Virus record (IMG/VR): IMGVR_UViG_3300005264_000018
Coordinates: 1 to 55,823 of that record
Strand: one strand, 5' to 3'
Length of the DNA: 55,823 nt
Origin: a virus
Of the stretch, positions 42,248-51,126 are shown in pieces; within the stretch, counting starts at the first letter, position 1; each line of letters begins with the position of its first letter. A program made the position numbers and the translations under genes. The notes under the pieces are model-generated. The model did no database searches. It was not told the origin of the DNA and saw nothing but the letters and a program-made list of their open reading frames with translations.

Positions 42248-43390
42248 TCACCCCCTTAGATACTTACGAATAAATAAAGGAATACTTTTATCAGTGTCTC
42301 TATATCTGATAGCTACAGGGATAACCTTTTTACCTACCATTATAGCTGTAGTTGCTCTATTGTAACCCTCTTGTGAAAAAGATTTACTAGGTTTTTCCCT
42401 ATCCCCAAAGATTAAATAAGGCATATCTACTTTTATACCTTTTTCATAAGTATCTCTCAATTTGGCTAACTTACTCTCATCTGCTCCATACTTTTTATGG
42501 TCGGGCTGATTTAATTCTACAATATCAATATAATCATTAGGATTCATCCAAACTGTGATTGCTTTAAGACCTGACTTCTTCTCTGAGAAATAGCTAGGGT
42601 CCTTGAGAATTTCCTTAAAAGGATTTTCTAATAAGAACATAGTCTCTTTACTTATATAAGAATGGATTTTACTTTGATTTGTAAAAAGAGTAGGTCTCAT
42701 ACCTGAAGGTAAGCTACTAGCTATAATACTAGGATTTCTAGTAGCTTGTAATTTCTCTAATTTTTCTTCTATTGTAGAAGCTACAGTCTGACCGTTCTGT
42801 GTCTTATCTGTATCAATCAATCTTGTGCTATCTGCTATAACATAAGAAGCCCAGTCTCCTTTGGTTTTAACACCCTCTAAACTCATCCAAATATGGTTCA
42901 CATTCTCCTCGTATTCATTCTCAGGAACCATAGGTGTGTTAGGTAAGCCCTCTACATCTACTAAATACAGATAAGCTACTTCATTTGTTTGTGAACCCAA
43001 TCCCATAGGTCTTACTAAAGTAATTCTCTCAGTATCTTCTAAAGTAAATTCACTCTCTTCATTAACTTCTTCTCTACAAATTTCAATTAAGGGAAGGGGT
43101 TTATCATTACTACCACTATAGGCAGTTTGTAATATTTCATTACGACTAGCTTCAAAATGTTCTAATAAACAGAATGGCTTAGGTCTTGATTTATCATATA
43201 AGATAAATCTAATACTATCTTTACCTTTTCTTTGACTATAGAAATAATAATTTTCAGCACTATCTCCTCGTCTAATGATAGAAAGATACTTTTTGCCACC
43301 ATTTAACTTAGGACTCTCAAATATCACTTCTTCAGGTAAGTCTTTGTTCTTCTTTAAAAAAACAGATTGTATTTTTGCTATTATCCTCAT
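42248..43390 (-). CDS. Nudix-like and ParB-like fusion protein with MRIIA leader
   Basis: A 380-residue protein. Residues about 30-190 look like a Nudix fold with an imperfect box (ICREEVNEESEF at 104-115) and a Nudix-type C-terminus (NEVAYLYLVDVEG, then NHIWMSLEGV). Residues about 275-365 fit a ParB/sulfiredoxin-like domain (ITVWMNPNDYIDIVEL, VDMPYLIFGD, FSQEGYNRATTAIMVGKKVIPVAI). Between them, at residues 222-226, is IIASS, nearly the same as the N-terminal leader, as if two leader-bearing genes had fused. The start overlaps the metalloprotease stop as ATGA. Substrates are unknown. Confidence 0.55.
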   Translation of the reverse strand: MRIIAKIQSVFLKKNKDLPEEVIFESPKLNGGKKYLSIIRRGDSAENYYFYSQRKGKDSIRFILYDKSRPKPFCLLEHFEASRNEILQTAYSGSNDKPLPLIEICREEVNEESEFTLEDTERITLVRPMGLGSQTNEVAYLYLVDVEGLPNTPMVPENEYEENVNHIWMSLEGVKTKGDWASYVIADSTRLIDTDKTQNGQTVASTIEEKLEKLQATRNPSIIASSLPSGMRPTLFTNQSKIHSYISKETMFLLENPFKEILKDPSYFSEKKSGLKAITVWMNPNDYIDIVELNQPDHKKYGADESKLAKLRDTYEKGIKVDMPYLIFGDREKPSKSFSQEGYNRATTAIMVGKKVIPVAIRYRDTDKSIPLFIRKYLRG

Positions 43391-44214
43391 AATTGTCTCT
43401 TTACTTTAACTTTAATAGAAGTTGCCAAGTCTTCTAATTGAGAATATTGTTCATCATACTCAGAGTAATCTTTTTTAAGAAAATAGTATGATAATAATTC
43501 TGCTATCATTTCTTCATCGTTCTTATGACTATATCTTGAAGTATAAATTGGATGATTTCTTAAAGCCTTAACTAGCTTTTTAACATTAGCATTTTTACTA
43601 CTAAATATTAAATCAAAATGATGCATCAATTCATGTATCAAGGTATGCTTTTGTTCTTTGGGACTTAGTAGGGGTCTACCTGTTTTATCATAGCTTACTT
43701 TAATAACAATTTGTGGTAAGTCAATTGTCTTAGTATTAGAAGAGCTTTTACCTACTTGCATATCAGATTGTTCTGTAAAATAACCTCTTCTATTATCTAA
43801 AGTCATCATTGAATCTAAATTGTTATTATCTTCTACAATAACTGTTAATAAAAATTTAGATTTTGAATTTTTTAACTCTTTAAATAAATCAGTAAAAATA
43901 CCACCTGCTGACAATAATTTAGATACAGTTCCGTCTATGTCTTTAGCAATATTCACAATAGCCTTATCATCAAAGGTTAAGCTATCTTCAGGTCTAATAG
44001 ACATATTAAAGAATTTTGTCATTATTGTAGGGTCTTCATGAACCTTAGGTAAAGCTTTTCTTCTACCTGTTTTATCCAAAACAGCTTGACCTTCTCTAGT
44101 TTCACCTATCTGTACTGTACCCATTTTCTTATATCTATTAGATATAATATCAGTTTTCTTACCTCTCATTACTTCATATACTTTAGCTTCTGTTGCTAGT
44201 GCTATAATTCTCAT
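43387..44214 (-). CDS. Zinc metalloprotease (HExxH) with MRIIA leader
   Basis: A 275-residue protein with HTLIHELMHHFDLIF (HELMH at residues 194-198), the zincin active site, and a downstream acidic helix DEEMIAELLSYY (233-244) that can supply the third zinc ligand. A strand before the helix (IVIKVSYDKTGRPLLS) is typical. The N-terminal 60 residues are Lys- and Arg-rich. It begins MRIIAL, and the ATG overlaps the portal stop as ATGA with AAGGAG six bases upstream. It is the first of six consecutive genes with this leader. It may cleave a host target or act in head maturation. Confidence 0.75.
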   Translation of the reverse strand: MRIIALATEAKVYEVMRGKKTDIISNRYKKMGTVQIGETREGQAVLDKTGRRKALPKVHEDPTIMTKFFNMSIRPEDSLTFDDKAIVNIAKDIDGTVSKLLSAGGIFTDLFKELKNSKSKFLLTVIVEDNNNLDSMMTLDNRRGYFTEQSDMQVGKSSSNTKTIDLPQIVIKVSYDKTGRPLLSPKEQKHTLIHELMHHFDLIFSSKNANVKKLVKALRNHPIYTSRYSHKNDEEMIAELLSYYFLKKDYSEYDEQYSQLEDLATSIKVKVKRQL

Positions 44215-46226
44215 TGCTCATCTCCTTGAACTTCTTCTGTTTTATCTTCTGTTTTTACTACTTCGTTTTTGTCTTGTATATCAGGACTATCTTCTGAAGG
44301 TTCTGTTTCGTTTGAAGACTCATCACTGTCTTCAGACGATGCATCATTTTCTTCAGGTTCTTCTACACTTTTAGCATCATCAGGAAGTTCCTCAATTTCT
44401 TTTACACCTAAAACATCTGCTACTTTTTGTGTAAAGTCTTCACTCTCTAAAAGTTTCTCAGACATTTCAGCTAAGGCGTTATCAAATACCATACCCATAC
44501 TATCATTCATCATAGACAATTTCTCTTTCTTAAGTTCTGACTGAACTTCTTCGTAATCAAAATTTAGGGCTTCTATAAGGGTTTTCCAAGGGAGCTTATT
44601 ACTCATAGCCAAATCCTGAAGTAAGCTAAAGTCTTCTGTACCCCTTGCTATAGTAATTCTGTCAAATTTTAAACTAGGGTAGATAGGAGTAGGTTTTCCC
44701 CAATCATCTGTTATAACAAAGCCTTTCTTAATAGCTATAGGTTTGAACACTTTATCTTCAACAAATTCTTTTAAGGCTAATCTAACTGTTTGAAATTCAT
44801 TAGTCATCATCTCCATTTTCATAAAAGAATTGGCATAACTATCATCTCCCCCTATTAAGGCGTCAGGCATACCAAATGAACTGTAAATATCTCTCTCTGC
44901 TTTATCTTCATAAGGAGCTAAATCCACTTGTTCTCTGGCATCCATAGAAAATTCTGACCAACTTACATCATAGTTGGTAACTATTAAGGAACCTTCATCA
45001 GAAGATGCACTAGCTAAGATTTTGGCTTCTAAAGCCATTATATCTCCTTCGTTTAATTGGTCAGCAGGGACTGTTACAATTCTATTAACTTTATAAGATT
45101 GTTTAGCCTTAAATCGTTCTCTATCTCTTATAATTTTTAAATCTATAGCAGATTGTAGCACTCTATTAAAAGCAGATTTATCATTAATACCAAGTCCTTC
45201 ATTTTCCAAAGAAACTATATAGCAACCTTTATTATAAAAAGGATTACTGTCCACCATAATAGAGTTTATATTATCTAAAAATAATTTAACATAAGACTTA
45301 CTATAACCTAGAGTTGCTAATATATCTGCCTTCTCTTTAATTGTTTTGCCCTTAGCTACATCACTAGCCAAGAATTGAGCTATATTAGGATTATGTCTTA
45401 ATTGAAATGAATGATAATTAATATCTATATTGGATAATCTTTTAACAGCTACAAAGGGGTCTAAAACTGTGATAAATTTAATACCTTGATAATCAGGGTT
45501 TACATTTTTAACCAGTTTAGATATAACCTTATCTTTTTCCTTATAAGAAACTTCATTAGGACTATCATTGTATTTGGCAGTCTTTTCTTTTATCTCGTCC
45601 CACTCTTCTTCTTCTACTTCATCTTGAACCATAGTTTTTAAATTAGTAAAGTCTAAGATAGTATCACTATCTTCTTCATAATCATCAGATATAAGCATAG
45701 AACCAAATCCATACAGTTTAGAGTATAAAAATACCTTCTTCAATTTAGCTTTAAAATCCACACCATCCCACATCCTTTTAAAGAAGTCATAAACATAATC
45801 TTGTAGAATATCGTTTGTAGCATTAGCAGGTTTCTGTAAACGAAGTGAAGATAAAGGGAGTTCTGTAAATACATCTATTATTCTACCCATTTTTTTATCA
45901 TACTTATAAAAATAAGAGAATAGAATAATCTTTTGTTCCATAGTTAAACGAGATACAGTCATACCACCTGATATGATTAGCTCTATCAATAATTCAGCTC
46001 TAATATACATATAATCATCTGTAATATGTAAATCATCTATACTATTTCTTAATGATTGAAAAGAGTGTGAATTTGCACCTACACTTAAAGCATTACTTCT
46101 TAGACTGTTAATTCTATCATTGGATAGAGTTTTTAAAAATTTCTGAGAAGCTTGTACACCCATAGAAGCTCTTGTTTTATGTGTAATCATTTCTGTTTCA
46201 GTTACACTTTTATTCACCTTAATCAT
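44211..46226 (-). CDS. Portal protein
   Basis: A 671-residue protein directly after the large terminase. The pattern fits portals: FLYSKLYGFGSMLISDD near residues 165-182, ITVLDPFVAVKRLSNIDIN near residues 255-273, a long helix region with EDKAERDIYSSFGMPDALIGGDDSYANSFMKMEM near residues 445-480, and a very acidic C-terminal tail (about residues 615-671, rich in Glu, Asp and Ser). The portal ring is the DNA entry channel and prohead assembly start point. The acidic tail may interact with scaffold or protease. The stop overlaps the metalloprotease start. Confidence 0.85.
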   Translation of the reverse strand: MIKVNKSVTETEMITHKTRASMGVQASQKFLKTLSNDRINSLRSNALSVGANSHSFQSLRNSIDDLHITDDYMYIRAELLIELIISGGMTVSRLTMEQKIILFSYFYKYDKKMGRIIDVFTELPLSSLRLQKPANATNDILQDYVYDFFKRMWDGVDFKAKLKKVFLYSKLYGFGSMLISDDYEEDSDTILDFTNLKTMVQDEVEEEEWDEIKEKTAKYNDSPNEVSYKEKDKVISKLVKNVNPDYQGIKFITVLDPFVAVKRLSNIDINYHSFQLRHNPNIAQFLASDVAKGKTIKEKADILATLGYSKSYVKLFLDNINSIMVDSNPFYNKGCYIVSLENEGLGINDKSAFNRVLQSAIDLKIIRDRERFKAKQSYKVNRIVTVPADQLNEGDIMALEAKILASASSDEGSLIVTNYDVSWSEFSMDAREQVDLAPYEDKAERDIYSSFGMPDALIGGDDSYANSFMKMEMMTNEFQTVRLALKEFVEDKVFKPIAIKKGFVITDDWGKPTPIYPSLKFDRITIARGTEDFSLLQDLAMSNKLPWKTLIEALNFDYEEVQSELKKEKLSMMNDSMGMVFDNALAEMSEKLLESEDFTQKVADVLGVKEIEELPDDAKSVEEPEENDASSEDSDESSNETEPSEDSPDIQDKNEVVKTEDKTEEVQGDEQ

Positions 46227-46237
46227 TTTTACCCCTT

Positions 46238-48079
46238 TTATCTAGTTATAGAACCTCCATATAGGGAGCCTCCATTTTGTTTGTTAATTCTTTCAATTAA
46301 TGCTTTCATATTAGATAAATCTTCGAGAGATTTTTCTTTAACATTTACTTGTTTATTACTACCTGTTACACCAGTCATATAAGGTTTTTTATCACCCATT
46401 TCATAAGTTAAGTAAATAGACCTACTTACTGCATCGAATAAATCATCATGACCACCTGACAAGGCTTCAACTTTAACATAGCTGTTTCTACCAGTTGTCT
46501 CTTGAAGATTCAATAACTCCGTAATTAATGGCTCATAGTCTGGTACCATAATTTTACCTTCCATTAACAATTGTCTAAATTGTTTAGCTGTTTCACTATT
46601 AACTGCTTGAGTTGAAGGTTTCATTTCTAGTCTTGGTATCTTAGCTTTAGCAAATAATTGTGTAAATACTTGCCCTGCCCACTGGTCATATATACCTTTA
46701 ATAATATTATATTTACCATATAAATCTTTTATTGTTTTAATGATAAATTCATGGTCTAATACCTCTCCTGCTTCAGGGGTGTAGACTGCCATATAATCTA
46801 CTACATAACATTCTTTATAATGCAATAATAAGCCTAATTCTTCTTCTTCATATTCACCAATAGGTCTAATAGACTCTTTATGTGATACACATAAAGCAAA
46901 TCCATCGCCTGACATTGCTAAATCCAGTCCTAGATAATATTTTTTACGAGGATTACCATTATTTATACTATTAGTCCATAGCTTGTTCACCATAGCTCTA
47001 ACTTTGTTTACATTTGAAATCCATCCATTAACATTATCAACAAATTCGCCTAAATATTCTTGTCTATAAGACAGTTCAGACTTATTAAAAGCATTTCTTA
47101 ACCTTTTAGGAGCTATCTTATTATTAACCCAGTGTGATGGCATATTAAGAACTAAATAAGTATCTTTATTAGCCTTTCCTGCTTGAAACATATTGTATAG
47201 TTCGCCTTTTTTACCATTAGGTGAACTCATTACAAATGATTTTCCATAAGCATTACCATCTTCATCTGAGAAACCCGCTACAGACGGAGTTAAAGCTTCA
47301 TATAATCTTATATCTAAAGGCTTCTTCTTAGCTACTACAGCAGAGTCATTAAAGTGACCATACTCATCCATAACTACTACAATATTCGATGCACCCCTTA
47401 CAGAAGGACTTGCGGCATAAGCTTCAATTAAAATATTACCCGGCGAGGTCGTAACACCTAAAGCTTCCTTTTCTTTGAAGATTGGAGTTCGTAACCAATA
47501 TTTACCACCTTTTGTACCATAGATATAAGGTTGAAAGAACTTACAAGGGTGCATAAGCTGTACCAAGTTTCTTAACTGTCTATCAGCACCTTCAGCAGAG
47601 TTAGAACATAAAGCTATACCAATAGGCTCTGAATGAGCTACTTCAAAGAAGGAATGAGGGTCTTCCATCAATAATAGTAAATAAACTGTATAAGCAGATA
47701 TGATAGAGGTCATAGTTGTTTTAGAACCTCTACGACCTATGATAAAAACTATCTCATCGATAGTATCTTCCATTTCTTCCCAGTCTTTAGGAGATAGATT
47801 TATACGACCTTCAGTATATAAAAACTCAAAAAATTCTACTTCACTAAATTGATATAATATCTTTTCATTGAAATTGTCTCTAATAATTATTTCATTTTCT
47901 TTTTTATCATTAGATAAAGGAATTTTATAAAAGAGTTTAAATATAAAAATTTGTGCAGGAAATAACTTTAAATCTAGTCCACTTCCTGAAGTAGCAAACT
48001 CTAAGATTGTTAGAGGCTTGACCCTAGCTTCACTTTCTATTTGTCTAGTTAAGGTTCTAATATAATCTGATAAAGCCAT
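46238..48079 (-). CDS. Terminase large subunit
   Basis: A 613-residue DNA packaging motor. GRRGSKTT (residues 115-122) is the Walker A type motif of terminases, IVVVMDEYGHF (233-243) is Walker B with the catalytic Glu, and MSSPNGKKGELYNM is motif III. The nuclease domain has KYYLGLDLAMSGDGFAL (first Asp), IKGIYDQWAGQVF and GGHDDLFDAVSR (last Asp pair). The ATG overlaps the upstream endonuclease stop as TAATG, and GGAGG precedes it within the end of that gene. Length and domain order are normal, so the enzyme appears intact. Confidence 0.93.
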   Translation of the reverse strand: MALSDYIRTLTRQIESEARVKPLTILEFATSGSGLDLKLFPAQIFIFKLFYKIPLSNDKKENEIIIRDNFNEKILYQFSEVEFFEFLYTEGRINLSPKDWEEMEDTIDEIVFIIGRRGSKTTMTSIISAYTVYLLLLMEDPHSFFEVAHSEPIGIALCSNSAEGADRQLRNLVQLMHPCKFFQPYIYGTKGGKYWLRTPIFKEKEALGVTTSPGNILIEAYAASPSVRGASNIVVVMDEYGHFNDSAVVAKKKPLDIRLYEALTPSVAGFSDEDGNAYGKSFVMSSPNGKKGELYNMFQAGKANKDTYLVLNMPSHWVNNKIAPKRLRNAFNKSELSYRQEYLGEFVDNVNGWISNVNKVRAMVNKLWTNSINNGNPRKKYYLGLDLAMSGDGFALCVSHKESIRPIGEYEEEELGLLLHYKECYVVDYMAVYTPEAGEVLDHEFIIKTIKDLYGKYNIIKGIYDQWAGQVFTQLFAKAKIPRLEMKPSTQAVNSETAKQFRQLLMEGKIMVPDYEPLITELLNLQETTGRNSYVKVEALSGGHDDLFDAVSRSIYLTYEMGDKKPYMTGVTGSNKQVNVKEKSLEDLSNMKALIERINKQNGGSLYGGSITR

Positions 48080-49512
48080 TATAGAACCTCCAATTTAACT
48101 TTAGTTAATCCTGAATTATATACCTTTAAATAGGAATTCAGTTGTTTATTTTTTTCTTCTTCTCTGAGAATAGATTTATGAAATCTATTTATTTTATTAG
48201 GACTAATATATACATAATCAGGTCGTAAGGTTTTAACAGTCTTGAAATTATTAGTATAATATATACTACCTATAGACCAAGACTTATCTATAAAAGAGAA
48301 TATAGTCTTGCAGGAATGTTCTCTTATAAAATACTTTAATAGCTTACTAAACCCACCTTGAATCGAAGTATATTCTTTTGTAGCGAATTTAACTAATTCC
48401 CAATTCTCTCTATGTCTGAAGGTCATTATAGATAGAAGCTCCTTATCATAGAATAAACCATAACTAATTATGCTACCTTTATTTCCACCTTGTAGATGAT
48501 TAGAGTTTAAGAAATTGAATGACTCCTGCATATCTACTTTCCTTATAATACATTTTCTAGCACCTATTACAAAAGGAGTGAGACCTAATTTATTTAATAG
48601 CATAGATTTTATAAGACTCTTCTTTTTGAACCAAAGGTCGCTCCATATATGAAACAGATTTACCTTATTTGCATTACATAAATCTGTTTTACCTTTATGA
48701 TAATTCCTACCCTTAAAATGAGAACTATGCCCATATACTCCGTTGTATTCGATAGCCAGATTAAACTTAGGGAGGTAAATATCTAGCTCCTTACCTTCCA
48801 TCCATTTAGGTCTATAGCTTAATTGTACATCTGTATAATAAGATAACCAGTCTGATAACTCTTTCTGCTCTTTAGAAGAATTAAAGGAATTAGAACATTT
48901 AGAACATCCTGCAGTTCTTTGCATTAAACTACCTGCCTCTTTATCTTGTACAAATTTACACTTTTTACACTTAACAGTTATGTAAGACTTGGCACCTTTA
49001 TAAACTGAATCAGTTGTATCCCATAAATCTAAATCTACTCTACTTTCAAAATAGCTTAAATCTTTTAGTCTTGAATTGCAGTATTTACACCCCTGTTGCT
49101 TACCTAGATAACTAGGAAATTGTTCATAGGTGCATTTATGTTTTATACAGTAAAGGATAGCTTTTTGTGAATGACCTCTATATTCAAGTAGCTTAACCCC
49201 TTCAGGTATTAAAAGGTCTTTAACTGTTTTAGTTTTAAATTGTTTCATCTTTAGACTAGCACAATCTCTACAGCCTTTAGTAAAGAGATGGTTCATATTA
49301 CTTTTAAATACAATATGATTACATTTATTACATTTAGCTTCTATCCCTTTATCTTTGAAAGCAATTTTAGAATAGTCTTTATTATTTTCTTCACATTTAT
49401 CTATATAATATTGTAAAGGTAGTTTTACACCCCCTTTACAATAAGGACAGCCTCTACCTACTAAATGAGATTGTAATTGTTGAAGAAAATAGGAATTACA
49501 AGAAGTACACAA
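48079..49512 (-). CDS. Homing-endonuclease-like protein between terminase genes
   Basis: Up to 477 residues. The frame opens after a stop at about 49524, and the first usable codon is TTG at 49512, without a clear SD and inside the end of the upstream gene. The first zinc module starts at the first codon and lacks its usual lead-in strand, so the N-terminus may be eroded. More zinc modules follow (CNKCN, YCIKH, CKKCK with CxxC partners). The nuclease core is GKELDIYLPKFNLAIEYNGVYGHSS, where W of the usual YWH is G. The C-terminal domain has IGARKCIIRK and FATKEYTSIQGGFSKLLKYF. It lies between the candidate small and the large terminase genes. Confidence 0.7.
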   Translation of the reverse strand: MCTSCNSYFLQQLQSHLVGRGCPYCKGGVKLPLQYYIDKCEENNKDYSKIAFKDKGIEAKCNKCNHIVFKSNMNHLFTKGCRDCASLKMKQFKTKTVKDLLIPEGVKLLEYRGHSQKAILYCIKHKCTYEQFPSYLGKQQGCKYCNSRLKDLSYFESRVDLDLWDTTDSVYKGAKSYITVKCKKCKFVQDKEAGSLMQRTAGCSKCSNSFNSSKEQKELSDWLSYYTDVQLSYRPKWMEGKELDIYLPKFNLAIEYNGVYGHSSHFKGRNYHKGKTDLCNANKVNLFHIWSDLWFKKKSLIKSMLLNKLGLTPFVIGARKCIIRKVDMQESFNFLNSNHLQGGNKGSIISYGLFYDKELLSIMTFRHRENWELVKFATKEYTSIQGGFSKLLKYFIREHSCKTIFSFIDKSWSIGSIYYTNNFKTVKTLRPDYVYISPNKINRFHKSILREEEKNKQLNSYLKVYNSGLTKVKLEVL

Positions 49513-50251
49513 TATAAGGATTAGTTACCTGTTCTAATAAACTAAAAGCTACACCCTTAAATCGCTTCGTAAGCTCATCCTCGAACCCCATCATCTTAAG
49601 ACTCAAGGCGTTAATTATCAAAGCTTTAACACTAGGGTCTACTCCAACTTCTGTAAGCACATAGAAAAAAGCTTCTGTAAGAAATGTAAAAGCCTTTTGT
49701 ATCTTAGGGTGATGTAAATCTACTTCTTCTTTTAACTCAAATTGTTGTTTCTGTACTAAACTATTTTTTAAATGATTAATTGTTTCATTAAGTTTCAATG
49801 CGGCGTGAGCTTTCCTCTCATCATACATAGTATCATCTAAATTCTGAACAGTAGGTAATAAAGATAACATTTGTAGTTGAAATATACTATCCATTTTAGA
49901 GCCAAAAGTTTTATTATCATTAGTAAGGTTATCGAAAACACTACCCATAGCATTTTGAGCTTCATCCAACATAGTGTCTAATTTGAAACCAGTTCTTTTA
50001 CCATCTCCAAAATTTGCAATTTCCTCTTGACTAGGAATATTAGCGGATATATCAAAAGATATTTCTGAATTAATATCAGTAACTTCATCTATTTCAATTT
50101 CTAACTTCTCAGGATTAGCTACTAATTTTCTTTTTCTCTTTTTAGGCATACCCTCTAATTCAGGACTAGAGGGTTTTCTTTTTTTTCTTCTAGTAACAGC
50201 ATTAGAAGGTTTTCGTTTTCTTATTTTTGGTTTTTGTGCATCATTAACCAT
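49496..50251 (-). CDS. Candidate small terminase subunit
   Basis: A 251-residue protein with a very basic N-terminus (KIRKRKP, RRKKRKP, PKKRKRK within the first 42 residues), an acidic and Ser-rich link, and a helical body (FQLQMLSLLPTVQNL, LKLNETINHLKNSLVQKQQFEL, KAFTFLTEAFFYVLTEVG). It lies just upstream of the large terminase, separated only by an inserted endonuclease gene, which is where small terminases are found. The basic tail could bind DNA. No HTH is obvious, so the call rests on position. The C-terminus may have been changed by the endonuclease insertion. Confidence 0.45.
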   Translation of the reverse strand: MVNDAQKPKIRKRKPSNAVTRRKKRKPSSPELEGMPKKRKRKLVANPEKLEIEIDEVTDINSEISFDISANIPSQEEIANFGDGKRTGFKLDTMLDEAQNAMGSVFDNLTNDNKTFGSKMDSIFQLQMLSLLPTVQNLDDTMYDERKAHAALKLNETINHLKNSLVQKQQFELKEEVDLHHPKIQKAFTFLTEAFFYVLTEVGVDPSVKALIINALSLKMMGFEDELTKRFKGVAFSLLEQVTNPYIVYFL

Positions 50252-50266
50252 AATTCCTACTTTAAT

Positions 50267-51115
50267 TTAATTTGTGAAGTCTCTGACGGCTTTTATCAAC
50301 ATAGATACTCTCTGTAATTTATTTTCTCCTACTCCGTTATCTCTTGCGAATTGAAGACCTAAATCTAAATTACTTGAAAATTTTCTAGTTAGGTATTCAG
50401 CCAACTGTTTTATATTCATACCTTTAAGCACGACTTTATCACTTAATATTGTATTATTATCTACCACAGGTGCCTGAAATTTATTACCCTGTGAATTTAT
50501 GAATTCAAACAAAGATAAACCCTTTCCAGCAGTTGAAACTTGACTAGCTACTGTTCTAACAAATGCTTGAACACGATTAATACTAGAAGAGTCATAGGCT
50601 GTTATACAAGGTAGATTACCTTTGAACTCATAACCTGCTTTTAAATTCATATCCATAGCTTGATTATCCAAATCTGTTTTAAAATAGAGTTTAATAGGGT
50701 TAGCTATAATACTTTCAATACCTGCTGTTACTAAGAAACCATTAGCCATAGCATTAATAGTATTTTTATAAGTGGGGTTGCTTTTATAAAGACCTACTAT
50801 ATCTATACTATGATTATGTTTAGCTGTATAAGCCTTTGATAACATACCTAAACTCTCATCAGTTACACTCATAGCCATGGCTTTAAGTATTTTAGATTGA
50901 CCTCTCATAGCTATAATAGTATTTTCAATAGCTGTAGGGATAGTAATCTCTCCTTCTTCTTGTTGAGCTATAGTTGTTAAGCTACCACAGGTTGTTTCAT
51001 TATGTTTAGCAAATATACCAGTGTCTTTAGTATTTCTTTCTATCTTTAAATTTGCTTCAAAAGGAGTACCTATTTGACCACCACTTCCACCTATTAATCT
51101 ATCGAGTGCTTTCAT
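50267..51115 (-). CDS. Unknown protein (282 aa) upstream of the packaging genes
   Basis: A 282-residue protein starting MKALDRLIGGSGGQIGTPFEANLKIE. The sequence has helices (AIENTIIAMRGQSKILKAMAM) and beta stretches (GFLVTAGIESIIANPIKLYFKTDLD). The C-terminal part (IKQLAEYLTRKFSSNLDLGLQFARDNGVG) is helical and basic. There are no metal or nucleotide motifs. It is followed by the candidate small terminase, with the stop 15 bases before that ATG. No family is recognised; a virion or packaging accessory role is possible. Confidence 0.6.
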   Translation of the reverse strand: MKALDRLIGGSGGQIGTPFEANLKIERNTKDTGIFAKHNETTCGSLTTIAQQEEGEITIPTAIENTIIAMRGQSKILKAMAMSVTDESLGMLSKAYTAKHNHSIDIVGLYKSNPTYKNTINAMANGFLVTAGIESIIANPIKLYFKTDLDNQAMDMNLKAGYEFKGNLPCITAYDSSSINRVQAFVRTVASQVSTAGKGLSLFEFINSQGNKFQAPVVDNNTILSDKVVLKGMNIKQLAEYLTRKFSSNLDLGLQFARDNGVGENKLQRVSMLIKAVRDFTN

Positions 51116-51126
51116 TTCAATTCTCC

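Noticed and set aside
42248-43390. Firm call of an active Nudix hydrolase
   Set aside because: The box has R-E-E-V-N-E-E, one residue off the standard RExxEE spacing, so only a Nudix-like fold is claimed.
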